Origin: Papaver somniferum
Lineage: Eukaryota > Streptophyta > Magnoliopsida > Ranunculales > Papaveraceae
Assembly: GCF_003573695.1 (NCBI RefSeq)
Contig: NC_039368.1
Coordinates: 6,347,860-6,411,859 of the forward strand
Direction: 5' to 3'
DNA: 64,000 nt
Below the pieces are notes generated by a model that was given only the letters and a program-made list of their open reading frames with translations, was not told where the DNA came from and ran no database searches. The position numbers and the translations under genes are program-made. This document shows, piece after piece, positions 36,273 to 47,719 of this stretch; position 1 is the first letter of the stretch, and every line of letters starts with the position of its first letter.

Positions 36273-36417
36273 TCCCTTCTGCAATATCTTCTTCTTTCAA
36301 AATTCAAACCCATCTCTCTCTCTGTTATCAAGAAATTCTTCTTCTCCCTCCTTTTTAGATCTCAAGTTCAGCTTGCTCACTATCTTACAAACATAAACGC
36401 ACTTTCACTACTACTTA

Positions 36418-37134
36418 ATGGACTCACCCAGAATGAATTTTGAAACTTCTTTTGAGTATTCATCTTCTTCATCATCATTTACAGACCTATATTCATCTTC
36501 AGACTTGGATGAAAGTTTCCAGAATCCGGTATCTGAACAGCAATTAGTGTCACACAAGAAAAGGGCAGGAAGAAAGAAATTTAATGAAACTAGACACCCA
36601 ACTTACAGAGGAGTAAGAGCAAGGAAAAATGATAAATGGGTTTGTGAAGTTAGAGAACCCAATAGTAAATCAAGAATTTGGCTAGGTACTCACTCTACTC
36701 CTGAAATGGCGGCTAGAGCTTATGATGTTGCTGCTTTAGCTCTTCGAGGGAATTTGGCTCCACTAAATTTCGAAGATTCTTTGTGGCTCTTAACTCGTGC
36801 TAAATCATCTTCGGTGAAGGATATTCAAACTGCTGCTGCCGAAGCCGCTCAGGCTTTCCCTCTCCGTAGTTATACAGAACCATCATCGATTAGAAAAAGA
36901 TCATCACAATCTGTTACTTCTAGACTATCGAGAATGGTTGAACACGCTGAGAAAATTTCTAATAGTTTACTGACTCCGGCAATGTTTTACGACGATGAAG
37001 CCTTGTATTATATGCCAGCACTAATTGCCAGCATGGCAGAAGGGATGTTACTAGATCCACCTCAAGAGAGTTACTATTTTGGTGACGTGGATTGCAATGT
37101 GAACCGCAGTTTGTGGAGTGACTTAAGTGATTAG
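36418..37134 (+). CDS. AP2/ERF transcription factor, DREB1/CBF-like
   Basis: An intact intronless frame of 238 residues. A Ser-rich N-terminus (15-30) is followed by [15 protein letters not shown] (47-61), which corresponds to the CBF signature before the AP2 domain. The AP2 domain (about 63-118) reads [57 protein letters not shown] takes the place of the DSAW signature. The C-terminal half has [20 protein letters not shown] and ends [10 protein letters not shown], near the LWSY end of CBFs. Family role: binding DRE/CRT elements in cold and dehydration responses. The departures from both signatures suggest a divergent DREB1 relative; stress function is inferred. A decayed duplicate lies at 20476-20862. 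Confidence 0.9.
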   Translation: MDSPRMNFETSFEYSSSSSSFTDLYSSSDLDESFQNPVSEQQLVSHKKRAGRKKFNETRHPTYRGVRARKNDKWVCEVREPNSKSRIWLGTHSTPEMAARAYDVAALALRGNLAPLNFEDSLWLLTRAKSSSVKDIQTAAAEAAQAFPLRSYTEPSSIRKRSSQSVTSRLSRMVEHAEKISNSLLTPAMFYDDEALYYMPALIASMAEGMLLDPPQESYYFGDVDCNVNRSLWSDLSD

Positions 37135-37868
37135 GATTTTGTTAATTTTTTATTTTATTGAAACTCGTGGTCCACGACCCAGGGCACATCATTTTTTATT
37201 TTATTTAGGTGAAGTGGTGGTTGTATCCATGGAAAATAGCATCTTGGATGCTTGGTTCTATCCACTACTATTCTTTGTTAGTTGAGATATTTTTCTATTT
37301 CTTTTTCCTCTGAGGTCATTTCAAAGCTAGTTGCTGTATAATATCCAAAATGCACATCATTTGAGGACGTCGTGCTGATGTCTATTTTTATCATCTCACC
37401 ATAAATGGAAAAAAATGCTTCCATATAAATGGAGAGACAAACAAAACTTGGTCAAATTAGGGTATGTCTAGATTAATTGGGTTATACCTAATAGATAAAA
37501 TAGGGTCATTGAAAATAAAATCCAAATCCCCTTAATCATATATATTCTGAAAATGGCTAATATGTCTTTGTTTAATTAGTAATGATTAACGTGTTTAGTT
37601 TAATTAATCTTGTTACCTGAAAAGTTATAAAATCTTGTTTTGGTTGGTTGTTACATTAAAAGTTATAAAATCTTGTTTTGGTTGGATTGAAATTATGGAT
37701 TTTTTGAGAGATTTTGAAGAATTTTTTTTTTTCCCGAGTTTTTCTTTTTTAACAGAAATGAAACTACACTAGACAAACACTTTTAATAAGGGGATTGCAC
37801 AGTTATTTATTGATTTCAATCTCCAAATTACATAAGAAATCAACACTTTCAGAAATCACAGTATGAAA
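37135..37868. other. Intergenic, 3' flank of the DREB gene
   Basis: AT-rich, with a short direct repeat of AAAAGTTATAAAATCTTGTTTTGG (about 37620-37680). No gene is visible. Confidence 0.5.
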
Positions 37869-38322
37869 AGTCGGCATGCTCGACTGAGAAAAAGCATGCC
37901 GACTAAGTACTTTCAGAACTCAGTCCATGAACAGTCGGCATGTTTCAGCGGAACAAAGCATGCCGACCAAATTTTTTCAATTTACAGTCGTCATGGTCGA
38001 AAATCAGTACACTGGCGACTGTTTATTAGTCGTCGTGTTATTTGTACAAAATCACAACGACTAATAACAAAATTGGACACAAAAAAACTTGTTCCCTGAG
38101 AGTTATTAATCGTTACGGTTAAGCTTTTAAAACCTTAACGACTATTCGTACTACATCATTAGTCGTCAAGGTTTTTGGATGAAGACCATGACGACCCTAT
38201 GAATGTTATTTTTAGAAACAAAACTATTTGAAAAGTCATCACGCTATTCATCCTACAACCTTGACGACTAAAAATAGATATGAAAAGTCGTCATGTTTGA
38301 CCAAAAAAATACCATGATGACT
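37869..38322. repeat. Array of eight short hairpins with AGTCG(G/T)CATG stems
   Basis: Eight imperfect inverted repeats of about 35-40 bp lie at about 37869-37904, 37933-37968, 37986-38020, 38026-38066, 38107-38145, 38159-38196, 38232-38270 and 38285-38322. Each begins with a version of AGTCGTCATGG and ends with its complement; the first is AGTCGGCATGCT...AGCATGCCGACT. Loops and spacers are unrelated in sequence. A plus-strand frame at 37863-38099 crosses the array and is not convincing. Confidence 0.85.
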
Positions 38323-40439
38323 ATGTAACTGCAATTCAACAATTTCAAATTTTGTGATCTAATTTGTCATTCAAATAACAAAACAAAGTACTAGAAAGAG
38401 TTTGAAAGAATTAATCGAAAATAAAAAAATGTATAATCGATGAAATTTTTTCATTTGAAAACGATCAAGTGTGGAGAAGGAGAAAGGAATTCATCGTTAA
38501 ATTGACGATGAATGAGAAGGAAAAGAATAAGGTTTTGATCTAAAACCAAAAAGGAGTAGTTTTAATTATTATTAGGGGAAGGGTAACTGATAAACTTTAC
38601 ACATATTAGCCACCCCTTAGCCTGTTATGTTGGTTAGAAACAGAATAAGTTTTCCCATTAACTTGGACATACCCCAATTTAACCAGAAAAAAAAAAAAAA
38701 AACAAGAAAGAAAGAAAGAAAGAACTTCATATACGTCCAATGGTCGCACGACCATGTTAAATTTTGTCAAATAGTCAACTGATTTATTTTGCATATTTGA
38801 GGAATCAAGTATAATGAAAGAAAATTAATGCATAAGGACGAAATATTTTGGCTATATTATTGTTGGGATCAGTGGATTGATAGAATTGAGAAGGATAGAT
38901 TTGGCTATGGGTGCATAAGATATGGTTCTGCTTGGTTTTCTATTAAACCGAGTGCCCAACTAGTATACAATCGGTTTTTTAGTTGGTAGGTTGGTTTTTT
39001 AGTTGGAGCCGCCACATGTACCTGCCTTACTCGATACGGTTTAAACCTTTATATGTTAGCTCGGTTCGGTCCATCTTGGTTTGTTTCGGTGAAAAATTTG
39101 TAATTTAAAATTCGGTTCACATGTCTTTCAACTCATCGTGAATGTTTACATGGATGTCTTTTCTTGCAACGTTTCCCCCTATAATTTTCCTTCAAAAATT
39201 TCGTACGTGTTACATAATCAGTTACCATACCGACAGATTGCCATATTTCATCGTCATTTATGTACATATCGATGGATGCTAGAATACCTACATTTTTTTG
39301 CCCAAATTGTAGCGTTTTTATTCTATCTTAGCCAAACATAATAGTTTTAAAACCAAGAATCCATTCATTCATAAATTAACAAACCTAACATGTTTTAATT
39401 CGATAATAAAAAATTTAAAGATATAAGTTTAGTCTTAAAAACCAAATATCCATAATAATTAGACATAAACATAGAAATGGCATTTAACCACGACCACCTC
39501 GGTCTCGTTTAGTAGGTCGATCTCGAGCACCATCATTATTGCCACCATCATGTTGGTCATATTTTTCGTGGATGTTTGATTTATCCCGAGCACTTTTTCT
39601 CGTTCTGACTTTCCTCATTGACAGTCAATGAAGTTTCCTGAAACATAACACAAGATTTTTCATTTTTTAGATTATTGTATACGTCAATGTTATTTTAATT
39701 CTTCTCGACTTGTTCTCCTCTTCCCACATATGCTTTTTCCATGTTGATCAGAGATATAATTCGACTTATCGGTTTATTAAATTTCAAACAACAAATATTT
39801 AATATTTATAGACAATGGAAAAACCTTAACCATAAGAGACTAATTATATGTAATGTAGTACCGGAACATCGAACATTCTCTTTGGATCCTTGATTAAAAT
39901 TCTTCCGTCTCATTAGTATGTGAAATAGAGCAGTACCACGATATGTAATTTGGAGATACCTCATTATTTGGGTTTTGATTGGTACCGAAAACTATTCTGA
40001 ATCTACTCTTTCCTCTCTTTATTTGGGTTTTGATTGGTACCGAAAACCATTCTGAATCTACTCCTTTCCTCACAATTCTAAGATGATGTGAACAACCAAA
40101 ATTTCGTTATCACAGGACTTACGGGAAACCTTTATCAATGCATACTTGTGGTTAAAATATTTCATGAGGATCTTTTGTACACTAACTCATTATCTCGCCA
40201 CTCTCATCGGGTTGTACATTATATATCCTTTGGAGCTGAAACAATGGTCCATAAAGTTGTTCCGCATACCGTATCATCGTTCCTTCCATTCTACTTTCTT
40301 GTAAGAGCCAATTAAGCCTAGATACATTCATTTTATTCTTCATTAAGCCCATGAAATGTTATAGGATAATGACAAACAGTTAAAAGGAAAGTACTTCCTT
40401 GAAATCTGAAATATGTCTTTTTTTTCGTAACAGAGAAAC
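38323..40439. other. Intergenic, AT-rich, with a 55-bp tandem duplication
   Basis: Two copies of ATTTGGGTTTTGATTGGTAC and what follows lie at 39966 and 40021. A minus-strand stretch at about 39490-39660 ends ARDRPTKRDRGGRG-stop and could be the tail of some gene, possibly PMD pseudogene 2. This is weak. Confidence 0.4.
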
Positions 40440-41233
40440 TTGGTCAAATGAAAGTGCTTCCTTCCTCATACATGGGAAGCCCCTGTGACATGTACCGGCG
40501 GTATCAGGATGCAATGGCACTGGTGCAAAAGTATGGGAAGCCTGATTTGTTCATTACAATAACTTACAACCCACTTTGGGATGAAATCGTGTCCAACCTA
40601 AGGTCGGGTCAATGTGCGGCGGATAGACCTGATCTGACTACAAGGGTGTTCCGTGCAAATCTTGAAGAGCTAAAGGTAGATCTTTTTACCAAGTAAATAT
40701 TTGGCAGAGTAGCTGTCCATGTCCATGTTGTTGAGTTTCAAAAAAGAGGCCAGCATCATGTTCATATGTTAATTATTTTGAGTGAAGAAGACAAATTACA
40801 AGGTCTCGATGATTATGGTAAGATAGTGAGAGCAGAAATACCTAACCCTAACGAAGAGCCAGAACTACACGAGTGTATGAAAAGTGGATGATTCACGGTC
40901 CATGTGGTAGTAAGTGCATGAGGGATGGTAAATGTAAGAGAAACTTTCCGAAAGATTTTTCTGAGTGTATAGTGCAAGGAAAAGATGCATACCCTGTTTA
41001 CAGGAGACGTAATGATGGACGATGCATACGCAAGAGTGAGAGTTTTGAAGTAGATAATAGGATGGTTATGTCTTATAACCCTTGGCTTTTACAGAAGTAT
41101 GATTGTCATATAAACGTGGAAATTTGTAGCAGTGTGGAGAGTCTTAAATATCTTTACAAGTATGTGTATTAAAGGTCCGGATTATGTATCTTTCGGAGTG
41201 CAGCCAGAAGACCATGACGAGATAACAAGGTAG
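40440..41233 (+). pseudogene. Helitron Rep (HUH endonuclease) fragment
   Basis: Helitrons move by rolling-circle replication through a Rep-helicase protein. Reading across breaks gives LPSSYMGSPCDMYRRYQDAM, KPDLFITITYNPLWDEI, VVEFQKRGQHHVHMLIIL (the HUH-type H-x-H region), then MIHGPCGSKCMRDGKCKRNF. It ends SLKYLYKYVYKGPDYVSF, the tyrosine region. Breaks: TAA at 40694-40696, a frameshift near 40873 and another near 41171. The helicase half is missing. I could not place Helitron ends (5' TC, 3' CTRR hairpin). Confidence 0.82.
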
Positions 41234-41239
41234 AAAACA

Positions 41240-42005
41240 ATCAACTTAATTAAGCATACTGGTACGCGGACTTAAGTACTCGGAATAAGTTTGTTTTCAG
41301 TTCACAAACTCCAGCAGAAATTCACGGGATGTGAACTTCCGACAGTGCGCGTACTGGTACGCGGACTATAGTTCCGGTTTTTCTGAGCAGCAAAGTACGC
41401 ATACTTTGGTTCAAGGAATAAGGACTTATACACGTATGTGTTACCACACAATTTTTATATCCTTCCAAGGTTATATATTCTAAACTCTCATTTCAATCAT
41501 TGAAACATTCTTAGAGGACGTTATATAGTTGTTACTCACAAACCATTTTTCGTCAAAGCCATTTTCAAGTAATTGAAACTTAATATGACTTTCGTCACTA
41601 GTAAAGATGAACTTGGCCAAAGCGAAAGCTTACCAACACATATTTCGAGAAATAGATACGCGAGATAAACTTGGATCGAAATAGCAAATGTGTATAATCA
41701 AAGTCTATATAGCAATACGACTTTTATCTCAAGATATGAGATAGAGTAGGTAGACTTTTGAGTGATAGATAAGTTCAAGTCTCCACACACCTTTTAGTCG
41801 ATGAAGTTCCACAAGTTCCTTGAGTAGTTCTTCGTCTTTGTATGATGATCGCCATGGAGTCTTAAGCTCAACTACACTTTCTATCCTAGTCCGAGACTTA
41901 GCTATAATTAGACTAGAAATCAAGACTTATAGTTTTGATCACTAACATTGACAAACATGCTTGAGATAGAAACGTATGCGAGTTTGACCGAGCAGTGCTC
42001 TAACA
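41240..42005 (-). mobile_element. Copia-like (SIRE-type) LTR fragment
   Basis: On the minus strand the segment begins TGTTAGAGCACTGCTCGG, a start I recognise from plant SIRE/Maximus-type LTRs. The far end contains repeated GTACGCGGACT phrases. No matching second LTR or target duplication is visible, so this is a truncated or solo copy. Confidence 0.45.
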
Positions 42006-44245
42006 AGTTGACGTTCACCCGAAAATCGAAACGTCAGGGAAGATAATATATCCCTAGATATAGAGAATATATGCAATGACTAATTATAACAGTGATATGC
42101 TGCTCAGCCGACTGATTACTTTTATGAAGCGGGTCTGAATATTCGGATTGTTCCCTAAAGCTCTTAAGATTAAATATCTTCTGCTTTTGACCAACCACTA
42201 GTATCTTCTACTTAGTCATCTCCTCATTCCAACCAAACACCCTCTTAGTTAATCGTAAATCTTCTCCTACTAAGCTCATTCACGTAGACGGGGCCTCCTC
42301 ACGACTTTACCTCCTACGCTGAGACCTATAATCAACTGCATGTCATCTGCATTTATTTTCATCTCTCCAAACGGAAGATGCATCGTTCTGTTTCTCCGTT
42401 ACATCTTTCGCAGAAGGCAGAAACAAGGGGTTCTTCATACCCATCCACCAAATTTTTACTTCAGTCAAAAACCCATAATCCTGTGTAATCTTTCTAACTT
42501 GAGAGGATTCTCTTGACGGTGGCCAATTTTCCATTTTACTCATTGGCGATTGGTGTTTAATAAAATGCACAACATTGGTAAGATCCTATAAAATATCTTT
42601 GTAGACGATAATCATAACACTAACACTTGACGAATGATAAATGATTATAACTTAAATAGAAGTTCACGATGTACAAGGTTAAGATAATTATTATAGTTTC
42701 ATAGACAGTAGCATCCCTAGTGTGTTCGTACCCCATAATGATGGGATTCTGGAAGAACCCTATATGTGATAACCGCAATCGCACGGTGTCTAACTAGTAG
42801 ACAGAGGCAAGTACGGGTCGAACCCACAAGGAGCGGTGGAAATACTGCAACCAATACTCCTAATCGACTAACCAATCAAGATATGATATTTTTGGATTCT
42901 TGGAATTAAGGATTTAAAAGGAATGAAAACAAAAGAAAACTAATTAAATACAATGAGAAAGAGAGTCGGTAACCAGGGTCTACGGATTCCACTACTATTT
43001 ATAATTATGCACCGAAAAGAACTCTAATTCCAAATATGTGTTTATAGATTTGTTCTATTGCACCATCTATTATTGATATAATCTCGGATCATAAACTCGC
43101 ATCTCCTAAGTATAGCCCAGCAAATTTCTAAGCATGACCTATCCAATTATAATGACGAGAGAATTATGGAAAACATAATTTATAGATTCACAATTATTAT
43201 TTTCTTCGTCTAAGCATAACCCATTAAAAGATTAACCTAAGCATGAATTATCAAATACTAACAAATATAATTGCAAACTACATGAATTTATGAATTTAGG
43301 CTAATGTATCATACAAAGCCGGTGTGCAACAAATCATATTATAATAAAATCAATAAACAAAATTATAGACTTCAAGATTCATTTTTATAGCCTAATACAA
43401 AAATAATTCCAATTTATTTCACAATGGTCTATGCTCAAAGTAGTTTTCTCCATGAACCCTAGTTACAAAATCTAGCACACCATATAAATGGATTTCTCAA
43501 AACCCATAAAAATAAATTACAAGAGAAAGAAATAATAAACCGATATCACCGTTGTCACCCGGTAAATGATCTTCTTCCTCTCTTGTTGTATCTCCTCGAA
43601 TAGACCCAACCGAGCACCCCTAGTTACATGGTTGACACTCCAGTTATATAACCACTGTCTACTTCCCAAAAGTCCAAAGATATTATTACACATCCAAAAT
43701 ATCATAAATAAAGAATGTATATATCTTTTGTCGTCACTTTACCCATTTGAATCATATCTCAAAGAATCTTTCACGTGACTTTTTCCATTTCTTTATATAC
43801 TCTCTTCAAAGATCTTCCATATTTAGTGCTCAGTAGTAAATCACATTCCATGCATTGTATAATCCACTAAAGAAATGAAATGGAAACAAAACCATTACAG
43901 TAAGTAGAAATGAAGTTAATTAATGTCTCCATATTCTTGTAATTATACTACCGACAAAATATTATTCCCAATTAATTCGAAGCCTAATATCATTCCATTA
44001 GCCATGACCGTCCATATTTCTTTGACCGGCTCTGATTGGTCAAATATGCGCATAAGTCTAATTTCAGCCGTTTTATTCTTTGGGTTACCAGATTTACTTG
44101 TATTTCCTACAAAAGCCTTAAAACAATATTATTAGTAAAATAATGAGTCCTACCTAATGCAGTTATGGGTGTAAATGCATCGCACTTACGTGCTTATCAA
44201 TTCCCCCACACTTGCATTTTGCTAGTCCCGAGGAAAACAAAAAAA

Positions 44246-44580
44246 TTGACCCGCTACATAGCTGGTCATATCATAAGAGACAGTTAGACCCGCTACACAG
44301 CTGGTCATAAAATGAAAATTTTGAAATACCATACCAAGACCCGTTACACAGCTGGTCATAGAAAATATCATACAAAAGACCCGCTACACAGCTGGTCATG
44401 ATAAATGCCATACACAAGACCCGCTACACAGCTAGTCATAACCCTAAAAACCATGATGATATATTTTTTTATTTTTTTTAAGACCCGCTACACAACTGAT
44501 CATTTTTTTTAGACCCGCTACACAGCTGGTCATAATATACCTGCAAACCTACAATAGACCCGCTCCACAGCTGGTCATAA
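44246..44580. repeat. Eight copies of an interrupted palindrome next to the polypurine tract
   Basis: GACCCGCTACACAGCTGGTC (with GTCATA-type ends) occurs at about 44248, 44287, 44339, 44379, 44418, 44482, 44512 and 44557, with spacers of about 6-45 bp that are unrelated. The unit has dyad symmetry of the form GACC-N-GCT-NNNN-AGC-N-GGTC. It lies just inside the 3' LTR of the gypsy-type element. Confidence 0.9.
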
Positions 44581-44642
44581 ATTGCAAGAAAATTCCTGAA
44601 AAAGAAAAAGGAAAAAGTTAACCACTCCCCCACACTTAAACA

Positions 44643-46032
44643 TTACATTTTCCTCAATGTAATTGAGTCATCCAACATAAAATTTAAGATGGGAAATTCA
44701 TAATATGCGACAATAAACAAATAAAAATAAAATAAGAAAATAGAATTACCTACGGGAATATATATAAAGGATTCTCCATATATCAACAACCTAAATAGTT
44801 GGGGATCAACCCAAAGAACAATATATACAACCAGTGATAACCTCAGATCTTCGTTGTAGCAACGTAAAGATGTAGAGATTATCAAAAGGAAAGAGCTGCC
44901 CACATACCTTGTTTTTGCAAAGGATAAATCATCAGTAACAAGAATTACCCACCCAAGTGGTTCACTGTGGGTGGGAACTGAAACCATTTGGGAGACATGC
45001 ACATGCAAAGAGAAGTCACGAGATGCAAAATAATCTAGTAATATTGGAGAAGCACGCACTTCTAATCCAAAATTAGGAATCTTCCGAAAAGTTGTGCTAA
45101 TAATTCTAGGTATATTAGCTTCTCCATTAGATTTGCAAACCTGTACTAAATCATCATCAACCAAGGAATCAATAGGAATATCACAATAAAGATGATTAAA
45201 AGAAACCTTATATATAGAGTGTAACGTCTCTAAGTCGTTAGACTTAACTATAGTTTCTTCGGAATTAACGCATTCTTCATAAGCATCATTTTTATAGCAC
45301 TGATATGTCCCACCGTCTAAAAGAATGGTGTCCTCAGTCCTAAACTCATCCTTTTGAATAGGCGAGTGATCATAAACACGATCAGGAGTTAGACTAAATA
45401 CACTACCTTCACTTGGTATGACAATGTCTCTATTCCTATGATCACAACTATCAAGTTCATCATCATTCTCCATACACATTGATTCATTATCTAAAGCGGT
45501 TTCATCATAAATATCAAGAGTACTAGAAAAATTAAAACTTGTCTCCTTGGTGAGACCACAATCTTTTACCGACTATGTTAGTTGAGCAATCGATAAAGCA
45601 TTTTGTTCAGCAAGTTGAGCAATATAATCATGGCTTTTACTAATCTTGGCACAAAATAACTCATTAGCTTTGGTCTGTTCAACAATGCCAATATTGAGGC
45701 GTTGTAACAAAGATAGTTGTGATGCAGATGGGTCACAGTAAGATAAATCATCTCTCCCATACTGAGACAGAGAAGTGTGAATAATAATTGGAATCAACAA
45801 ATTGTGGCTCATAACCAGGATAAGGTTGGTAACAATCATAACCTTCACAAGGTCCGGAATGATCATACCAATGAGAATAATTCCAATAATTATTTACACA
45901 CTTGGTAGGTTCTTGATAATGAGAAGGTCCATATGCATACTCCTCATGTGAAATATCGGATGACTCCTCTATCTCAGCTCTTTTCGTAAGATTCCAAAAA
46001 GTTATAAAAGAAGTCAACTCACTGGAAACCAT
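44643..46032 (-). CDS. Element-specific open frames of the gypsy-type element
   Basis: Minus-strand frames at 46032-45748, 45866-45573 and 45479-44643 are close together and probably parts of one protein broken by a frameshift near 45760 and a stop near 45573. The first is Tyr/Ser/Glu-rich (EEYAYGPSHYQEP, NYWNYSHWYDHSG) and starts 26 codons before a methionine-rich point close to the primer-binding side. The middle one has a Gln/Leu-rich helical stretch (QLSLLQRLNIGIVEQ). The last is acidic, then hydrophobic at its end. I find no gag zinc knuckle, protease or polymerase. This may be a gag-like or unknown element protein. Confidence 0.45.
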
Positions 46033-47719
46033 TATACTAAGTAATTCTCAATAACTCACCTTGTAAAAGATTTGCGAGAATATCAAGTACTTACTTTAGG
46101 TCAGTTGTTGACTCCAATCGCCGCTCTTAAGACTAAGGTACCTATGAAAATCAAATAAGCTATGTAAAAATAACTAAAATAAAATATAAAAATAAAAGCA
46201 AAAATAAGCTATGTATAGAAAAATAATAATAAAAAAAATATTTACAAAATACCAATTACAATATTCCACAACTGCTCTCCGGCGGCGGCGCCAAAAATTG
46301 ATGGGATTCTGGAAGAACCCTATATGTGATAACCGCAATCGCACGGTGTCTAACTAGTAGACAGAGGCAAGTACGGGTCGAACGCACAGGGAGCGATGAA
46401 AATACTGCAACCAATACTCCTAATCGACTAACCAATCAAGATATGATATTTTTGGATTCTTGGAATTAAGGATTTAAAAAGAATGAAAACAAAAGAAAAC
46501 TAATTAAATACAATGAGAAAGAGAGTCGGTAACCAGGGTCTACGGATTCCACTACTATTTATAATTATGCACCGAAAAGAACTCTAATTCCAAATATGTG
46601 TTTATAGATTTGTTCTATTGCACCACCTATTATTGATATAATCTCGGATCATAAACTCGCATCTCCTAAGTATAGCCCATCAAATTTCTAAGCATGACCT
46701 ATCAAATTATAATGACGAGAGAATTATCGAAAACATAATTTATATATTCACAATTATTATTTGCTTCGTCTAAGCATAACCCATTAAAAGATTAACCTAA
46801 GCATGAATTATCAAATACTAACAAACGTAATTGCAAACTACATGAATTTATGAATTTAGGCTAATGTATCATACAAAGCCGGTGTGCAACAACTCATATT
46901 ATAATAAAATCAATAAACAAAATTATAGACTTCAAGATTCATTTTTATAGCCTAATACCAAAATAATTCCAATTTATTTCACAATGGTCTATGCTCAAAG
47001 TAGTTTTCTCCATGAACCCTAGTTACAAAATCTAGCACACCATATAAATGGATTTCTCAAAACCCATAAAAATAAATTACAAGAGAAAGAAATAATAAAC
47101 CGATATCACCGTTGTCACCCGGTAAATGATCGTCTTCCATTAGCCTAATATCATTCCATTAGCCACGACCGTCCATATTTCTTTGACCGGCTCTGATTGG
47201 TCAAATACGCGCATAAGTCTAATTTCAGCAGTTTTATTCTTCGGGTTACCAGATTTACTTGTATTTCCTACAAAAGCCTTAAAACAATATTATTAGTAAA
47301 ATAATGAGTCCTAACTAATGCAATTATGCGTGTAAATGTATCTCACTTACGTGCTTATCACATGACAACGCTTCTCCATTACTGCGTAATTCACTTACCG
47401 AGCCCTTACGGTGTGTAGAACCCTCAATTGGAATAGACAAGGTGTTAATATGCTATCATCATTTCTTAAGATATTAGCCAAGTGGTGGTTCTACGGTTCT
47501 AAGGGGAACAATATCGTGTACAGAATCATCATTGTTTTGTTAGGTGGGATGTATCTCTCTTGTAGTGTCAGGTGGGTTCAAATCTAGTTGCATTACAAAA
47601 TCCGTGAGATCGGCGGGCTGAGCTTTAATGTAATCTATATTCGTTCAAATTGAGGGTTTGAGAATGGTAACTTAGGCTATCATCTTGTCTCTAGAAACAC
47701 AAATTAATTTATTCCACCG

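Larger units (their letters stand above)
34325..36330 (+). repeat. Upstream block of the DREB gene, duplicated at 19570-20475, with an inserted middle
   Basis: 34325-34580 and 35890-36330 match the decayed block before the DREB pseudogene. The intervening 1.3 kb holds TGACGTCATGGATGATG, a T tract, GAA/GAT repeats and a minisatellite that the other copy lacks. It may be an inserted element whose ends I could not fix. Confidence 0.65.
42739..47360 (-). mobile_element. Non-autonomous Ty3/gypsy-type LTR retrotransposon, 4.6 kb
   Basis: LTRs at 42739-44199 (1461 bp) and 46299-47360 (1062 bp) are TGATGGGA...GCTTATCA and nearly identical apart from a 400-bp stretch missing from the second. On the minus strand the right LTR is followed by ATTTTTGGCGCCGCCGCCGG, a classic gypsy primer-binding region. 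The left LTR is preceded by AGTGTGGGGGAAT, a polypurine tract, so the element runs minus. The flanks CATAA and CATGA differ by one base. The 2.1-kb interior has no RT or integrase. It interrupts PMD pseudogene 2. Confidence 0.88.
42180..47640 (-). pseudogene. PMD pseudogene 2, split by a gypsy-type element
   Basis: Coding remnants on the minus strand lie on both sides of 42739-47360. Upstream (47640-47361), frames include VMQLDLNPPDT and SNGEALSWG. After the element, YEHTRDATVYETI resembles VYKHSWAAKIYAKK at the end of exon 2 in PMD pseudogene 1. The next exon follows an acceptor-like TTTTATAG: DLTNVVHFIKHQSP...ENWPPS, a frameshift, then TMHLPFGEMKINADDMQLI with GLSVGGK, and LTKRVFGWNEEMTK with stops to about 42180. 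The HLPFGEM motif and the same exon layout tie it to PMD pseudogene 1. The upstream part is the weaker half. Confidence 0.65.

Noticed and set aside
39490..39660. C-terminal exon of PMD pseudogene 2 (ARDRPTKRDRGGRG)
   Set aside because: The charged tail is suggestive, but the intervening sequence holds unrelated elements and the frame has stops nearby. It is mentioned only as weak.
44246..44580. CRISPR-like array of short repeats with variable spacers
   Set aside because: The spacers range from about 6 to 45 bp, the locus lies inside a eukaryotic LTR element, and no cas gene is near. It is listed as a transposon repeat.
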